NCBI RefSeq assembly: GCF_001180325.1
Contig: NZ_CVSZ01000071.1
Span: 62,001-126,000 of the forward strand
Direction: 5' to 3'
DNA length: 64,000 bases
DNA from: Prochlorococcus marinus
GTDB taxonomy: Bacteria; Cyanobacteriota; Cyanobacteriia; PCC-6307; Cyanobiaceae
A model generated the notes under the pieces. It had not been told where the DNA came from. It saw only the letters and a program-made list of their open reading frames with translations, and did not search any database. The position numbers and the translations under genes were made by a program. This document shows, piece after piece, positions 16,834-25,527 of this stretch. Position 1 is the stretch's first letter. The number at the start of each line of letters is the position of its first letter.

Positions 16834-17199
16834 ATTCATTCATTTTTTATTACCTCAATACTTTTATTAGTTTTAAATAGTAGCTATGTATGTGAAAATT
16901 CAAAGCTTCATCTTGTGATGAGAAATAATATTAATGGTGACTTTTCCATAGTAGAAAAAATATCTGAGTTAAAGCCAGGAGCATTTATAAATATTAATTG
17001 GAATAAAAAAAAGCTTATGCTCCCATATTCTCTAAGAAAAGATTATATTTCCTTTACAGATAAAAAATGGGACTGGAGATATCAATTTAATAAGGATGGA
17101 TCGCCTAATATTAATAATCCTTCATTATACGAAATACTACCTTCTGGGGAGATTAAAACACATTTTTGTGAAACAGAAGACCATAGGCCAAACATATAA
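16834..17199 (+). CDS. secreted protein with apparent non-standard (ATT) start
   Basis: The conventional start is GTG 16915 (94 residues). However, the same frame is open back to 16819 and encodes a good signal peptide, 'HSFFITSILLLVLNSSYVC', preceded by a strong AAAGGAG (16817-16823). The only start-like codon at correct spacing is ATT at 16834. I therefore give the longer gene, about 121 residues, with the N-terminus as inference. The mature part is rich in Trp, Lys and Asn ('FININWNKKKLMLPYSLRKD', 'KKWDWRYQFNKDGSP'). No family recognised. Confidence 0.5.
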   Translation: MHSFFITSILLLVLNSSYVCENSKLHLVMRNNINGDFSIVEKISELKPGAFININWNKKKLMLPYSLRKDYISFTDKKWDWRYQFNKDGSPNINNPSLYEILPSGEIKTHFCETEDHRPNI

Positions 17200-17249
17200 T
17201 TTCAAAATAAGTATTCTAGATTTTTTAACTTCTGAACTTCTTTTTATAG

Positions 17250-19856
17250 ATGAACAATCCAAAAAACCAAAATAATATTTCAAGATATGTAAAACTTGAA
17301 GATTACAAAGCTTTTGACTATGAAATTCCAGAAATCTTTTTGGACTTCGTAATTAAAAAAAATGCTGTAAATGTTACGACCAAACTAAATTTGGTAAAAA
17401 AAAATAAGAATGCCAGAAATCTAATTCTTGATGGTACGGATATATTAATAAAAAAAATATTTATAGATGACTCACTACTGGGAAAGGAACACTACAAACA
17501 GCAAAAAAATAACTTAAAAATTGAAAATATAAACAAAGATAGTTTTTTATTAAAAATAGAAGGAATAATTAAACCGAAGGAAAATACATCCCTTTTAGGA
17601 ATGTATGAGAGCAATGGAATTATAACTACGCAATGTGAGGCGGAGGGATTTAGAAGAATAAGTTTTCACTCTGATAGGCCTGATATTCTAAGCAAATACA
17701 CCGTGAGAATTGAGGCAGACAAGAATGATTACCCTGTCTTACTTTCAAATGGTAACGTCATAAAAGAGATTAATCTTGCAAATAATCGACATGAAATAAT
17801 ATGGGAAGACCCATATCCTAAACCCTCATATCTATTCGCATTGGTAGCAGGGAAACTTAATTGTGTAAAAGACAATTTCATAACAAAATCGAATAAAAAA
17901 GTAAAAATAAATATTTATGTTGAGTATGGTGATGAAAAATATGTTCAACATGCAATAAGTTCCTTACAGAAATCTATGAAGTGGGACGAAGATAAATATA
18001 ACCTTGAATATGATTTGTCATTATTCAATATTGTGGCAGTCAGGCACTTTAATATGGGAGCAATGGAAAATAAAAGTCTCAATATTTTCAATTCAAAACT
18101 AATACTCGCTAATTCTGAAACAACAACTGATGAAGAATTAGAAAGAATAGAAGGTGTGATCGCCCATGAATACTTCCATAATTGGACGGGGAATAGAGTG
18201 ACTTGTAGGGATTGGTTTCAACTTTCTCTAAAAGAGGGTTTAACAGTTTTCAGAGATCAACAATTCACTGCAGACGTTCATAATCGTGAAATCAAGAGAC
18301 TTGATGATGCAAAATTTCTTAGAAGAAATCAATTTAGAGAGGATTCTGGTCCAACATCACATCCTGTAATGCCTGAAAAATATCAAGAAATAGACAATTT
18401 CTATACGACCACGATTTACGAGAAAGGAGCAGAAATAATTAGAATGCTAAATAAGCTTGTAAAAGATGAAAATTTCTATAAAGGATTTAGTAATTACATC
18501 TCAACTTATGATGGAAAGGCAGCAACAATAGACCAATTTGTCGATAAAATTTTAGAGCACAATAAGGAAATCGATCCTGAAAAGTTTAAAATCTGGTACA
18601 AGCAAAATGGGACCCCAAAAGTTAAATTCAAGAGAATCTGGGATCAAAAAGGTGAAAAACTTACAATTGAAGCTTCACAAAGTAATCCAATACAGAAGAA
18701 CCCATATAATGACTTACCTCTAATAATTCCCATAAATCTGGCTATATTTTGCAGTAATAATAAAACGATAGAAAAAACAGTTGTTTTAAAAACAAAAAAA
18801 CAAGAATTCATTTTTAGGAATGTAAGATCTCATATCCAAATTCCTTTAGTAACTTATTTTCGCGAATTCTCTTCACCTGTTGAGTGGGAATCAGACACTT
18901 CCTTGGATGAAAAATTTTTAATCTTAAAATATGAAAAAGATTTTTTTACACTATCTAATACCGTAAAATTATTTTATAAAAAAATTATTTTATGCAGATT
19001 AGATGAAAAACCAGATCATAAAATTGAAAATAAATTAATAAGCACCTTAATATCATTTATAAAAGATAAAGATCTTAATTTATCCCTTTTATCAGAATTA
19101 CTAAGTATTCCGACATTTGCTGAAATTGAATCGGAGATAGATAATATAGACCCTTTAAAGATATATAAAACTATTGACGAATTAAATCATTTATTCGGTA
19201 CCAAATTAAAAGAAGAATTACATTTTAAGCTCCAAGAAATAGAGAAAAATCTAGATAAAGTTTGGCCAGAAGGTAAAAATGAAAGAAAACTAATCGAAAC
19301 TATTTGGAAACTTCTCTTAAGCAGTGATGATGGGGAAATTAAAGGCAAAATAATTAATTATGTCGATAGTAATTCAATGACGCTCGCAAAAGCTGCAATG
19401 AATTCTTTCAGTAGAATTAATTGTCCTGAAAGAAAAATTATTTCAAATATATTCTTCAATAAATGGAAAAATAATAGTGTCGTTTTGGATAGTTGGTTTT
19501 CATTTAATGCATCTATAGAAATTGATGAAAAAACAAGCAGCATTGAAAAATTATTTGAAAATAAGTTTTTTGATTCAAAATCACCAAACACTTTAAGAGC
19601 TATATTAAATACATTCGTAACAAGAAATAGTACTTTTCATGCAATAAATGGTTCTGGTTATAAATATATTGCAAAAAAAATAATTGAATTTGATAAATTA
19701 AATCCAATAGTGATTTCCCGTTTCGTAAAAGTATTTAGTAGATTTAATTATTATTCAGAACCTTACAAAAGTAATATGATAGAAACAATAAAGCAGATTA
19801 AAAAAAATAAACTATCAAAAAACACTAAAGAAGTTTTAGATTCAATAATAGAGTGA
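17250..19856 (+). CDS. pepN: aminopeptidase N (M1 family)
   Basis: 868 residues, full length for bacterial PepN. The exopeptidase motif GAMEN is at 270-274, and the zinc site HEYFH (306-310) is followed by the distal glutamate in 'LKEGLTVF' near residue 329. The N-terminal beta domain, thermolysin-like catalytic domain and long alpha-helical C-terminal domain are all represented. It removes N-terminal residues from peptides in the cytoplasm, recycling amino acids. It stands alone on the plus strand with 50 bases upstream to the preceding gene. Confidence 0.95.
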   Translation: MNNPKNQNNISRYVKLEDYKAFDYEIPEIFLDFVIKKNAVNVTTKLNLVKKNKNARNLILDGTDILIKKIFIDDSLLGKEHYKQQKNNLKIENINKDSFLLKIEGIIKPKENTSLLGMYESNGIITTQCEAEGFRRISFHSDRPDILSKYTVRIEADKNDYPVLLSNGNVIKEINLANNRHEIIWEDPYPKPSYLFALVAGKLNCVKDNFITKSNKKVKINIYVEYGDEKYVQHAISSLQKSMKWDEDKYNLEYDLSLFNIVAVRHFNMGAMENKSLNIFNSKLILANSETTTDEELERIEGVIAHEYFHNWTGNRVTCRDWFQLSLKEGLTVFRDQQFTADVHNREIKRLDDAKFLRRNQFREDSGPTSHPVMPEKYQEIDNFYTTTIYEKGAEIIRMLNKLVKDENFYKGFSNYISTYDGKAATIDQFVDKILEHNKEIDPEKFKIWYKQNGTPKVKFKRIWDQKGEKLTIEASQSNPIQKNPYNDLPLIIPINLAIFCSNNKTIEKTVVLKTKKQEFIFRNVRSHIQIPLVTYFREFSSPVEWESDTSLDEKFLILKYEKDFFTLSNTVKLFYKKIILCRLDEKPDHKIENKLISTLISFIKDKDLNLSLLSELLSIPTFAEIESEIDNIDPLKIYKTIDELNHLFGTKLKEELHFKLQEIEKNLDKVWPEGKNERKLIETIWKLLLSSDDGEIKGKIINYVDSNSMTLAKAAMNSFSRINCPERKIISNIFFNKWKNNSVVLDSWFSFNASIEIDEKTSSIEKLFENKFFDSKSPNTLRAILNTFVTRNSTFHAINGSGYKYIAKKIIEFDKLNPIVISRFVKVFSRFNYYSEPYKSNMIETIKQIKKNKLSKNTKEVLDSIIE

Positions 19857-19870
19857 TTTTTTGATGATAT

Positions 19871-20092
19871 TTAACTAAATTTTATAATAACAATTGTAAA
19901 TATTAATATTAAAATAAATACAATATACTTATTAACAAAAATATAATCAAATACTTTTTTATTATTATCTTTGTTCCACTTTTTATTTACGTATTCCTTA
20001 GTTATAAATTTATTAGGTCTACCACAATATAAACATGTTGGGGAAGTTTTTAAAATTAAATTTTTACATTGGGGGCACTTTTTTTTTTCCAT
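19871..20092 (-). CDS. zinc-ribbon membrane-anchored protein
   Basis: 73 residues. The N-terminus forms a zinc ribbon from two CxxC knuckles ('KCPQCKNLILKTSPTCLYCG'), followed by a basic linker and a C-terminal membrane segment ('YIVFILILIFTIVIIKF'), i.e. a tail-anchored zinc-ribbon of the type common in cyanobacteria. Partners unknown. Convergent with pepN, 14 bases between stops. Confidence 0.7.
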   Translation of the reverse strand: MEKKKCPQCKNLILKTSPTCLYCGRPNKFITKEYVNKKWNKDNNKKVFDYIFVNKYIVFILILIFTIVIIKFS

Positions 20093-20257
20093 AATTTAAT
20101 CTTACTGAATAAAATTGAAAACAGAAAAAATAAATAAAATAAGTAATTTAAATTTTATCTATTATATTTTGATTAATTAAATATCATTGCAAAAAAAAAA
20201 TTGATTCTAACTATTTAAAAAAATTCAATATAATGAAAAATTAATATTTGGTTTGAA

Positions 20258-20419
20258 ATGTTTGCTATTGCACTTGGAATGTCCCCTATCGAAAAAATCA
20301 CTGTTGCAATATCTGCTTCAATTTTTATAATCGCCTTTACGTGGGTCTCGATTAAGGGAGATTTAAGAAAGCTTGCTAATGAACTTATTGAAGATAATGA
20401 AAAAAATCAGGATAATTAA
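20258..20419 (+). CDS. 53-residue single-pass membrane protein
   Basis: Begins 'MFAIALGMSPIEKITVAISA', spans the membrane once (about residues 14-32) and ends in an acidic Asn/Glu-rich tail. Coding character is good and the gene sits in a 340-base interval between convergent or oppositely oriented genes. Family not recognised. Confidence 0.55.
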   Translation: MFAIALGMSPIEKITVAISASIFIIAFTWVSIKGDLRKLANELIEDNEKNQDN

Positions 20420-20432
20420 AAAATCTTTTAAC

Positions 20433-20633
20433 CTATTTTGAATGCAAACTAGGATAATCAATAATATGCCTAATTTCTTTTAGAGAAGAACCATAAATTT
20501 TTTTACCATTTATGTTAACACCAATCCATTTTTCCTTTTGATTAATAAAATAACTTTTAGTAGTATCCCTCTCGAGATAATCTTTATTATCCCAATTTAA
20601 AGTTATATCCCAACCTTTATAATTTTCTATCAT
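20433..20633 (-). CDS. small soluble protein, unknown
   Basis: 66 residues from ATG 20633; the frame extends to 20675, but the first 14 codons look non-coding. Starts 'MIENYKGWDITLNWDNKDYL' and contains 'WIGVNINGKKIYGSSLKEIR', a pattern of short beta strands. No function suggested. Same strand as purT and 94 bases downstream of it. Confidence 0.55.
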   Translation of the reverse strand: MIENYKGWDITLNWDNKDYLERDTTKSYFINQKEKWIGVNINGKKIYGSSLKEIRHIIDYPSLHSK

Positions 20634-20726
20634 TATGGAATAAAGAACACACTCAAATAATACCCATAGAGACATAGAACAAAAACAAAGGAAATAAGTA
20701 TTTTTTTCGTTATTTTTATTTAATAT

Positions 20727-21902
20727 TTATGTAGTACTGACTTTTATTTTAAGAGCAGCTTTATCTGCATTTTTTCTAGCCAAATTAATGTCAGAATTTG
20801 ATGAGAGAACAACACCCATTCTTCTGCCTTTTCTGGAAACTGGTTTGCCAAATATGAGCACTTTGGTCTTTTCAAATTCTAATGCTTCATTAAGACCCTC
20901 ATAAATAGGATTTAGATACTCTTGGTTAGAGAGTATTACTCTGGTCGCAGAGGGTTCTATTAGATCTATACTAGGTATTGGTAAATTTAAAAAAGCCCTT
21001 AAATGTAATTCAAATTCATTAATATTTTGACTAACTAATGTAACCATACCAGTGTCGTGTGGTCTTGGAGATAATTCTGAAAATATAACCTCACTTCCTT
21101 TTATAAAAAACTCTACTCCGTATAATCCAGCTCCATTAAGGTTATTTAATATTATACTTGTCATTTTCTTAGCTTCAGTAATTAAGGACTCATTAATCTC
21201 TAAAGGTTGCCAACTACATTGATAGTCTCCATTAGATTGAAGATGTCCAATTGGTAAACAAAAAATATTTTCACCATTTTCTTTTCTTACAGTAAGAAGA
21301 GTAAACTCATAATCAAAATTAATAAATTCTTCAATAATTACACCTTTCACCTTTCCTCTTGAATTTGCTTGTGCCTGTTTCCAGGCATTCTTTAAATCAT
21401 GTTTAGTTTCAACCAAACTCTGCCCTTTTCCTGAAGAGCTCATTAAAGGCTTAAGTAAAAGTGGGAATCCAATTTCATCTGCTTTTTTTTCTAAATCATC
21501 AAATTCAAAAATGTAATCAAACTTTGCAGTTTTAATTTTTAAATCATTAGAAGCTAAATCTCTAATTTTATCTCTATTCATTGTAATTTCTACAGTTCTG
21601 GCGTTGGGTACAATATTGAATCCTTCATCCTCTAGTTCTTTTAGGGCTTCAATTGAAAGTGCCTCAATTTCCGGGACAATATAGTCAGGCTTAAACTCTT
21701 TTATAACAGTTTTTAAAATATTTTTATCTCCCATATCAATTACTCTTGAATAATCAGCAACTTGCATTGCAGGAGCTTTTTCATATCGATCAATTGCAAT
21801 AACTTCTAATCCTAATCTTTTGGATTCTATTACTAATTCTTTCCCAAGCTCGCCACTACCAAGTAATAAAATTCTCTTTTTAGAAAAAATTGATTTTTTC
21901 AT
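20727..21902 (-). CDS. purT: formate-dependent phosphoribosylglycinamide formyltransferase (GAR transformylase 2)
   Basis: 391 residues, the usual PurT length. The N-terminal nucleotide-binding 'ILLLGSGELGKELVIESKRL' is followed by ATP-grasp elements 'PLLLKPLMSSSGKGQSLVE' and the metal-binding 'GVEFFIKGSEVIFSELSPRP'; 'SPRPHDTGMVTL' is characteristic of PurT rather than PurK. It uses formate and ATP to make formyl-GAR in purine synthesis. A small membrane-protein gene lies 11 bases upstream on the same strand. Confidence 0.95.
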   Translation of the reverse strand: MKKSIFSKKRILLLGSGELGKELVIESKRLGLEVIAIDRYEKAPAMQVADYSRVIDMGDKNILKTVIKEFKPDYIVPEIEALSIEALKELEDEGFNIVPNARTVEITMNRDKIRDLASNDLKIKTAKFDYIFEFDDLEKKADEIGFPLLLKPLMSSSGKGQSLVETKHDLKNAWKQAQANSRGKVKGVIIEEFINFDYEFTLLTVRKENGENIFCLPIGHLQSNGDYQCSWQPLEINESLITEAKKMTSIILNNLNGAGLYGVEFFIKGSEVIFSELSPRPHDTGMVTLVSQNINEFELHLRAFLNLPIPSIDLIEPSATRVILSNQEYLNPIYEGLNEALEFEKTKVLIFGKPVSRKGRRMGVVLSSNSDINLARKNADKAALKIKVSTT

Positions 21903-21913
21903 AAATATAAAAC

Positions 21914-22156
21914 TTATTCCTCAGCACCAGAAGGTTGTGAAGATGTTTCATCTGTAATTTTTTTATCTTTAGAATAACTAAATAAAAAATTTCTACCAAA
22001 CAAATTTTGACTTCGCATGCTACTAGTTATTGATCTTGAAATTGCTCCTAAAAAAAAGATTCCAATCATTGCCCAAATAATTCTTTCTAAAGCAATTGCA
22101 GGTGAAAAACCTTGACCAGAATTTATAATTTCAGTGAGTGGGTCTAAAGGGTCCAA
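21914..22156 (-). CDS. small membrane protein, unknown
   Basis: 80 residues, start GTG/ATG region at 22156 with 'MDPLDPLTEIINSGQGFSPA'. One membrane span ('RIIWAMIGIFFLGAISRSI') is followed by a polar acidic tail ending SGAEE. It starts the transcript that leads into purT (11-base gap). No family recognised; the association with purT may be only transcriptional. Confidence 0.6.
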   Translation of the reverse strand: MDPLDPLTEIINSGQGFSPAIALERIIWAMIGIFFLGAISRSITSSMRSQNLFGRNFLFSYSKDKKITDETSSQPSGAEE

Positions 22157-22301
22157 ATTTAAACTAATTAATTATATTAATTATAAATGGTTAAATAGAT
22201 GAAAAATTAAAACTTGTGAAAGAAATAATGAAAACTACCATATAAATTAAACACAATAAAGTCTATACAATGCTATCTTCAAAGGGTAATTTTTTTTAGA
22301 C

Positions 22302-22781
22302 ATGCAAGTTGACGTACAAAATACTACTGTTCTTTCCGCAGACGGATCATCCATAAAACTAGGTGAATATTCAGGGGAAGTAATTTTAGTTGTAAATGTA
22401 GCTAGTTATTGTGGAAATACTGCTCAGTATGAGGATCTTCAAAAGCTACATGATTTATATTCAAGCAAAGGCCTAAGAATACTTGCATTCCCTTGTAATG
22501 ATTTCGGGAAACAAGAACCAGATTCTCTTTCAGAAATAAAAGATTTTTGCACAACAAAATATGGAGTTAAGTTTGAAATCTATGAAAAAGTTCATGCCAA
22601 AGGCAAAACCACAGAACCATATACTACCCTTAACAAAGCCGAACCTGAAGGGGATGTTGAATGGAATTTTGAGAAGTTTCTAATAGGGAAAGATAGTAAA
22701 GTAATTGCAAGATTCAAACCAGGTGTCAAACCCTTTGACGAAAACTTGATAGCAGCTATAGAAGTAGCTTTAGATTCATAA
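22302..22781 (+). CDS. glutathione peroxidase family (thiol peroxidase)
   Basis: 159 residues. Catalytic Cys37 lies in 'NVASYCGNTAQYEDL' and the other GPx residues are present: Gln in 'FPCNDFGKQEP' and the Trp-Asn pair in 'VEWNFEKFLIG'. Cysteine in place of selenocysteine and an additional Cys in 'FPCND' suggest a thioredoxin-dependent, two-cysteine peroxidase that reduces lipid or hydrogen peroxides. Monocistronic, with a minus-strand gene ending 137 bases downstream. Confidence 0.9.
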   Translation: MQVDVQNTTVLSADGSSIKLGEYSGEVILVVNVASYCGNTAQYEDLQKLHDLYSSKGLRILAFPCNDFGKQEPDSLSEIKDFCTTKYGVKFEIYEKVHAKGKTTEPYTTLNKAEPEGDVEWNFEKFLIGKDSKVIARFKPGVKPFDENLIAAIEVALDS

Positions 22782-22918
22782 AAATCTTATTATAATTCAA
22801 ATTAAAAAATTTAAAATAAAGGCTTTTTATATTTAACCAAAAAATAAGAAAATTATTTTAAAGTTTTCTTTTTTAAAGTTTAAAGCTTGTCAAGTATTAT
22901 TTTATTTATTTTTAAATA

Positions 22919-23614
22919 TTATTTTTTATCAGAATCAACTTCTACGTCTATTATTTCATCTATAACAGTCCTTTCTTTAGGTTTAATTGATTTTACCTCT
23001 GGCTCTATTGATTCACCTTTAACTTCACTTTCTTCTAATATCTCTGCATTTACTTCTGACTGTATCGTTTCTTCTTTAACTTCACTTTTTTCTGGCTCCT
23101 CTGATTTTAATTCTGACTCTATTATTTCTTCTTTAACTTCACTTTCTTCTGGTTCCTCTGATTTTAATTCTGACTCTATTGTTTCTTCTTTAACTTCACT
23201 TTCTTCTAATATCTCTGCATTTACTTCTGACTGTATCGTTTCTTCTTTAACTTCACTTTTTTCTGGCTCCTCTGATTTTAATTCTGACTCTATTATTTCT
23301 TCTTTAACTTCACTTTCTTCTGGTTCCTCTGATTTTAATTCTGACTCTATTATTTCTTCTTTAACTTCACTTTCTTCTGGTTCCTCTGATTTTAATTCTG
23401 ACTCTATTGTTTCTTCTTTAACTTCACTTTCTTCTGGTCCCTCTGGTTTTACTTTTGAATTTGCTGAGCTTTGATCTTCATCTTTACTTAAGAGGAACTT
23501 TAATAGTTTTTTGAATAATAAGAAACCTTTTTCAACTCTTTTTGGACCTAAAATCAAAAGCAAAATTACTAATATTATGAATATTTCAGGTGAATTCAAA
23601 CCTAATAGTTTCAT
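22919..23614 (-). CDS. TatA-like membrane protein with acidic 19-residue tandem repeats
   Basis: 231 residues. Residues 1-40 match the TatA/TatB start: 'SPEIFIILVILLLILGPKRV' then an amphipathic basic helix. From about residue 52 to the end there are about nine copies of a 19-residue unit, consensus ESELKSEEPEESEVKEEII, strongly acidic and probably extended or coiled. TatA proteins normally have short tails (compare the 63-residue one at 48823). A role in protein export, or a membrane-tethered acidic scaffold, is inference. The frame on the opposite strand is also open over the repeat and is rejected. Confidence 0.75.
   Translation of the reverse strand: MKLLGLNSPEIFIILVILLLILGPKRVEKGFLLFKKLLKFLLSKDEDQSSANSKVKPEGPEESEVKEETIESELKSEEPEESEVKEEIIESELKSEEPEESEVKEEIIESELKSEEPEKSEVKEETIQSEVNAEILEESEVKEETIESELKSEEPEESEVKEEIIESELKSEEPEKSEVKEETIQSEVNAEILEESEVKGESIEPEVKSIKPKERTVIDEIIDVEVDSDKK
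22985..23455. repeat. 57-bp tandem repeat with 171-bp higher-order unit
   Basis: About eight to nine copies of a 57-base unit inside the TatA-like gene. Two blocks of three units repeat almost exactly with a 171-base offset (for example the block starting at 23031 recurs at 23202), indicating a recent block duplication after the units had diverged. Confidence 0.85.
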
Positions 23615-23661
23615 AAAATTTCATATTCTATTTATATTTTAGTACATGCTAAAAATTTAAT

Positions 23662-24054
23662 CTAATTATTCTCAAAAGTTGGTAAATAGAGTTCCCTATT
23701 TGATGCAATTAAACCTTCTTCTTTAAAAAAAATCTCTAGGTCTTTTAGATCATTTATATCTACAAATTCACCACAATTATCTAATATATTATTATGGGTG
23801 AAATTCCATAAATCAGCTAAATATTCGTCATCATCTGGAAATGCTACAAATTTCAAGTATGTATTATTCAAAGCATATTCACTAGCAAAATCAGAATCTA
23901 AACCTTCCCGCTTTGCATCACAAAAAACTTTAGCAAATCTTTTGCCTACAGATGTTTGAGCACTTGATAAATCTAAATTACCTTGCATAGCATTTACATC
24001 TATTGGTGCAATAAAAGTAATTATTGAAAGAAAAATAGATACTAATATAAACAA
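23662..24054 (-). CDS. secreted two-cysteine protein (paralog of the one at 4378-4779)
   Basis: 130 residues with a signal peptide (residues 1-22, ending 'APIDVNA'). The mature chain has 'RFAKVFCDAKREGLDSDFAS' and 'ILDNCGEFVDI', aligning with the secreted protein at 4378-4779, so both belong to one family of small exported proteins with two conserved cysteines. It is followed 47 bases later by the TatA-like repeat gene on the same strand. Function unknown. Confidence 0.7.
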   Translation of the reverse strand: MFILVSIFLSIITFIAPIDVNAMQGNLDLSSAQTSVGKRFAKVFCDAKREGLDSDFASEYALNNTYLKFVAFPDDDEYLADLWNFTHNNILDNCGEFVDINDLKDLEIFFKEEGLIASNRELYLPTFENN

Positions 24055-24225
24055 GAAAAAATTTCCTTTTTAAATTTCAATTCAATATAAACTAGCAAAA
24101 AAAGTAATCAATTAGGCCTATTTAAGTAAAAGCACTTATTATAAATTAAGAAATAAATACAAAACCTAAAATCAGCTCCATATCTGAATTTATAATATAG
24201 AAAGATTAAATAAATTTAAAATTAT

Positions 24226-25233
24226 ATGTCTTCCAATATAAGGCTAAAAGGAAGGGGAGTTAACAGGATAATTACGAGTAAGGTAATGCTATCACCATTA
24301 GCAGGAGTTACAGATAATATTTTTAGACGACTTGTACGTAAATGGGCTCCAAACTCTTTACTTTTTACAGAAATGGTAAATGCCACAAGTCTTAAAAAAG
24401 GATACGGCACACAAAAAATCAATCAAATAGATTTAGAAGAAGGTCCAATTGGAGTACAAATATTTGATAATAGGCCATATGCTGTTTCTGAAGCGGCAAA
24501 ACAAGCTGAAGACTCCGGAGCTTTCTTAATTGATATAAATATGGGATGTCCAGTAAAAAAAATTGCAAAGAAAGGAGGAGGCAGTGCCTTAATTAAAGAC
24601 CGAAAACTTGCTATAGAATTAGTTAAAAATGTTGTAAAAGCTGTTAGGGTTCCAGTAACAGTAAAAACACGACTTGGATGGGATAGTAAAGAAGAAAATA
24701 TAGAGGATTTCTTATTAAAACTTCAAGATGCAGGAGCAACGATGATAACACTTCATGGAAGAACTAGAAAACAGGGTTTTTCAGGCAATTCCGATTGGGA
24801 AATGATCGGGAGACTTAAAAAGTTGTTGGAAATTCCAGTAATTGCTAATGGAGATATCAAAAATCCAAATGACGCTCTTAGTTGTTTAAAAAAAACAAAT
24901 GCTGATGGTGTAATGATTGGAAGAGGAATTTTAGGATCCCCATGGAAAATAGGAGAAATAGATTATGCCCTTAGAGAAAATAAAAATTTTAAAGAACCAA
25001 ACACAGAAGAAAAACTATATTTAATTATTGAACATCTTGATGAATTAATAAAAGAAAAAGGAGATCACGGATTGCTAATTGCAAGGAAACATATCTCATG
25101 GACATGCAAAGACTTTAAAGGAGCATCAAATTTGAGAAATAACTTGGTTAGAGCTGTTGATAAAAATGAAGTTAAAAATTTAATAATTAAAATGATTAAA
25201 ACGTTGAATAATGAAAAAAATAGTTTAGCTTAA
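24226..25233 (+). CDS. dusB: tRNA-dihydrouridine synthase
   Basis: 335 residues. FMN-dependent Dus family: N-terminal 'MLSPLAGVTDNIFRRLVRKW', catalytic cysteine Cys108 in 'INMGCPVKKI', 'VKTRLGWD' and the phosphate-binding 'GVMIGRGILGSPW'. It reduces uridines in the D-loop of tRNA. Subfamily DusB-like is likely from overall pattern but not certain. A DUF2470 gene follows 18 bases later on the same strand. Confidence 0.9.
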   Translation: MSSNIRLKGRGVNRIITSKVMLSPLAGVTDNIFRRLVRKWAPNSLLFTEMVNATSLKKGYGTQKINQIDLEEGPIGVQIFDNRPYAVSEAAKQAEDSGAFLIDINMGCPVKKIAKKGGGSALIKDRKLAIELVKNVVKAVRVPVTVKTRLGWDSKEENIEDFLLKLQDAGATMITLHGRTRKQGFSGNSDWEMIGRLKKLLEIPVIANGDIKNPNDALSCLKKTNADGVMIGRGILGSPWKIGEIDYALRENKNFKEPNTEEKLYLIIEHLDELIKEKGDHGLLIARKHISWTCKDFKGASNLRNNLVRAVDKNEVKNLIIKMIKTLNNEKNSLA

Positions 25234-25251
25234 ATCAAATTTATTTTTTAA

Positions 25252-25509
25252 ATGAAAATTATTAGTAAAGAAACAAGCAAAAGAATTTGTGATCACATGA
25301 ACAATGATCATATAGATTCAGTGCACAAATATCTTATTCATTATGGGAAGATATCAAGATTTGAGAATGCTTATATGGAAGAAATTAATAATAGTTATAT
25401 AAAAATCAATTACGATGGCCAATCAGCAATTATCAATTTTAAAAATGAAATATCTGAAGAAGAAATTCATTCAACTTTAGTATCAATGATTAAAGACATT
25501 AAAAAATAA
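25252..25509 (+). CDS. DUF2470 protein (heme-oxygenase-like HugZ C-terminal type)
   Basis: 85 residues forming a stand-alone DUF2470 domain: 'ICDHMNNDHIDSVHKYLIHY' is the signature found at the end of HugZ/pyridoxamine-phosphate-oxidase-like proteins, with several histidines. In cyanobacteria single-domain versions are common and unassigned; heme or flavin binding is possible. It lies 18 bases downstream of the dus gene and is probably co-transcribed. Confidence 0.8.
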   Translation: MKIISKETSKRICDHMNNDHIDSVHKYLIHYGKISRFENAYMEEINNSYIKINYDGQSAIINFKNEISEEEIHSTLVSMIKDIKK

Positions 25510-25527
25510 ATAATTTATAAAAAAATT

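Noticed and set aside
22985..23455. Possible CRISPR array
   Set aside because: The units are contiguous 57-bp coding repeats without spacers and keep one reading frame.
22887..23474. Long plus-strand frame of serine/threonine-rich repeats
   Set aside because: It is the antisense of the 57-bp repeat array; the minus strand has a TatA-like start, a normal initiation region and plausible composition, so the plus frame is a by-product of the repeat.
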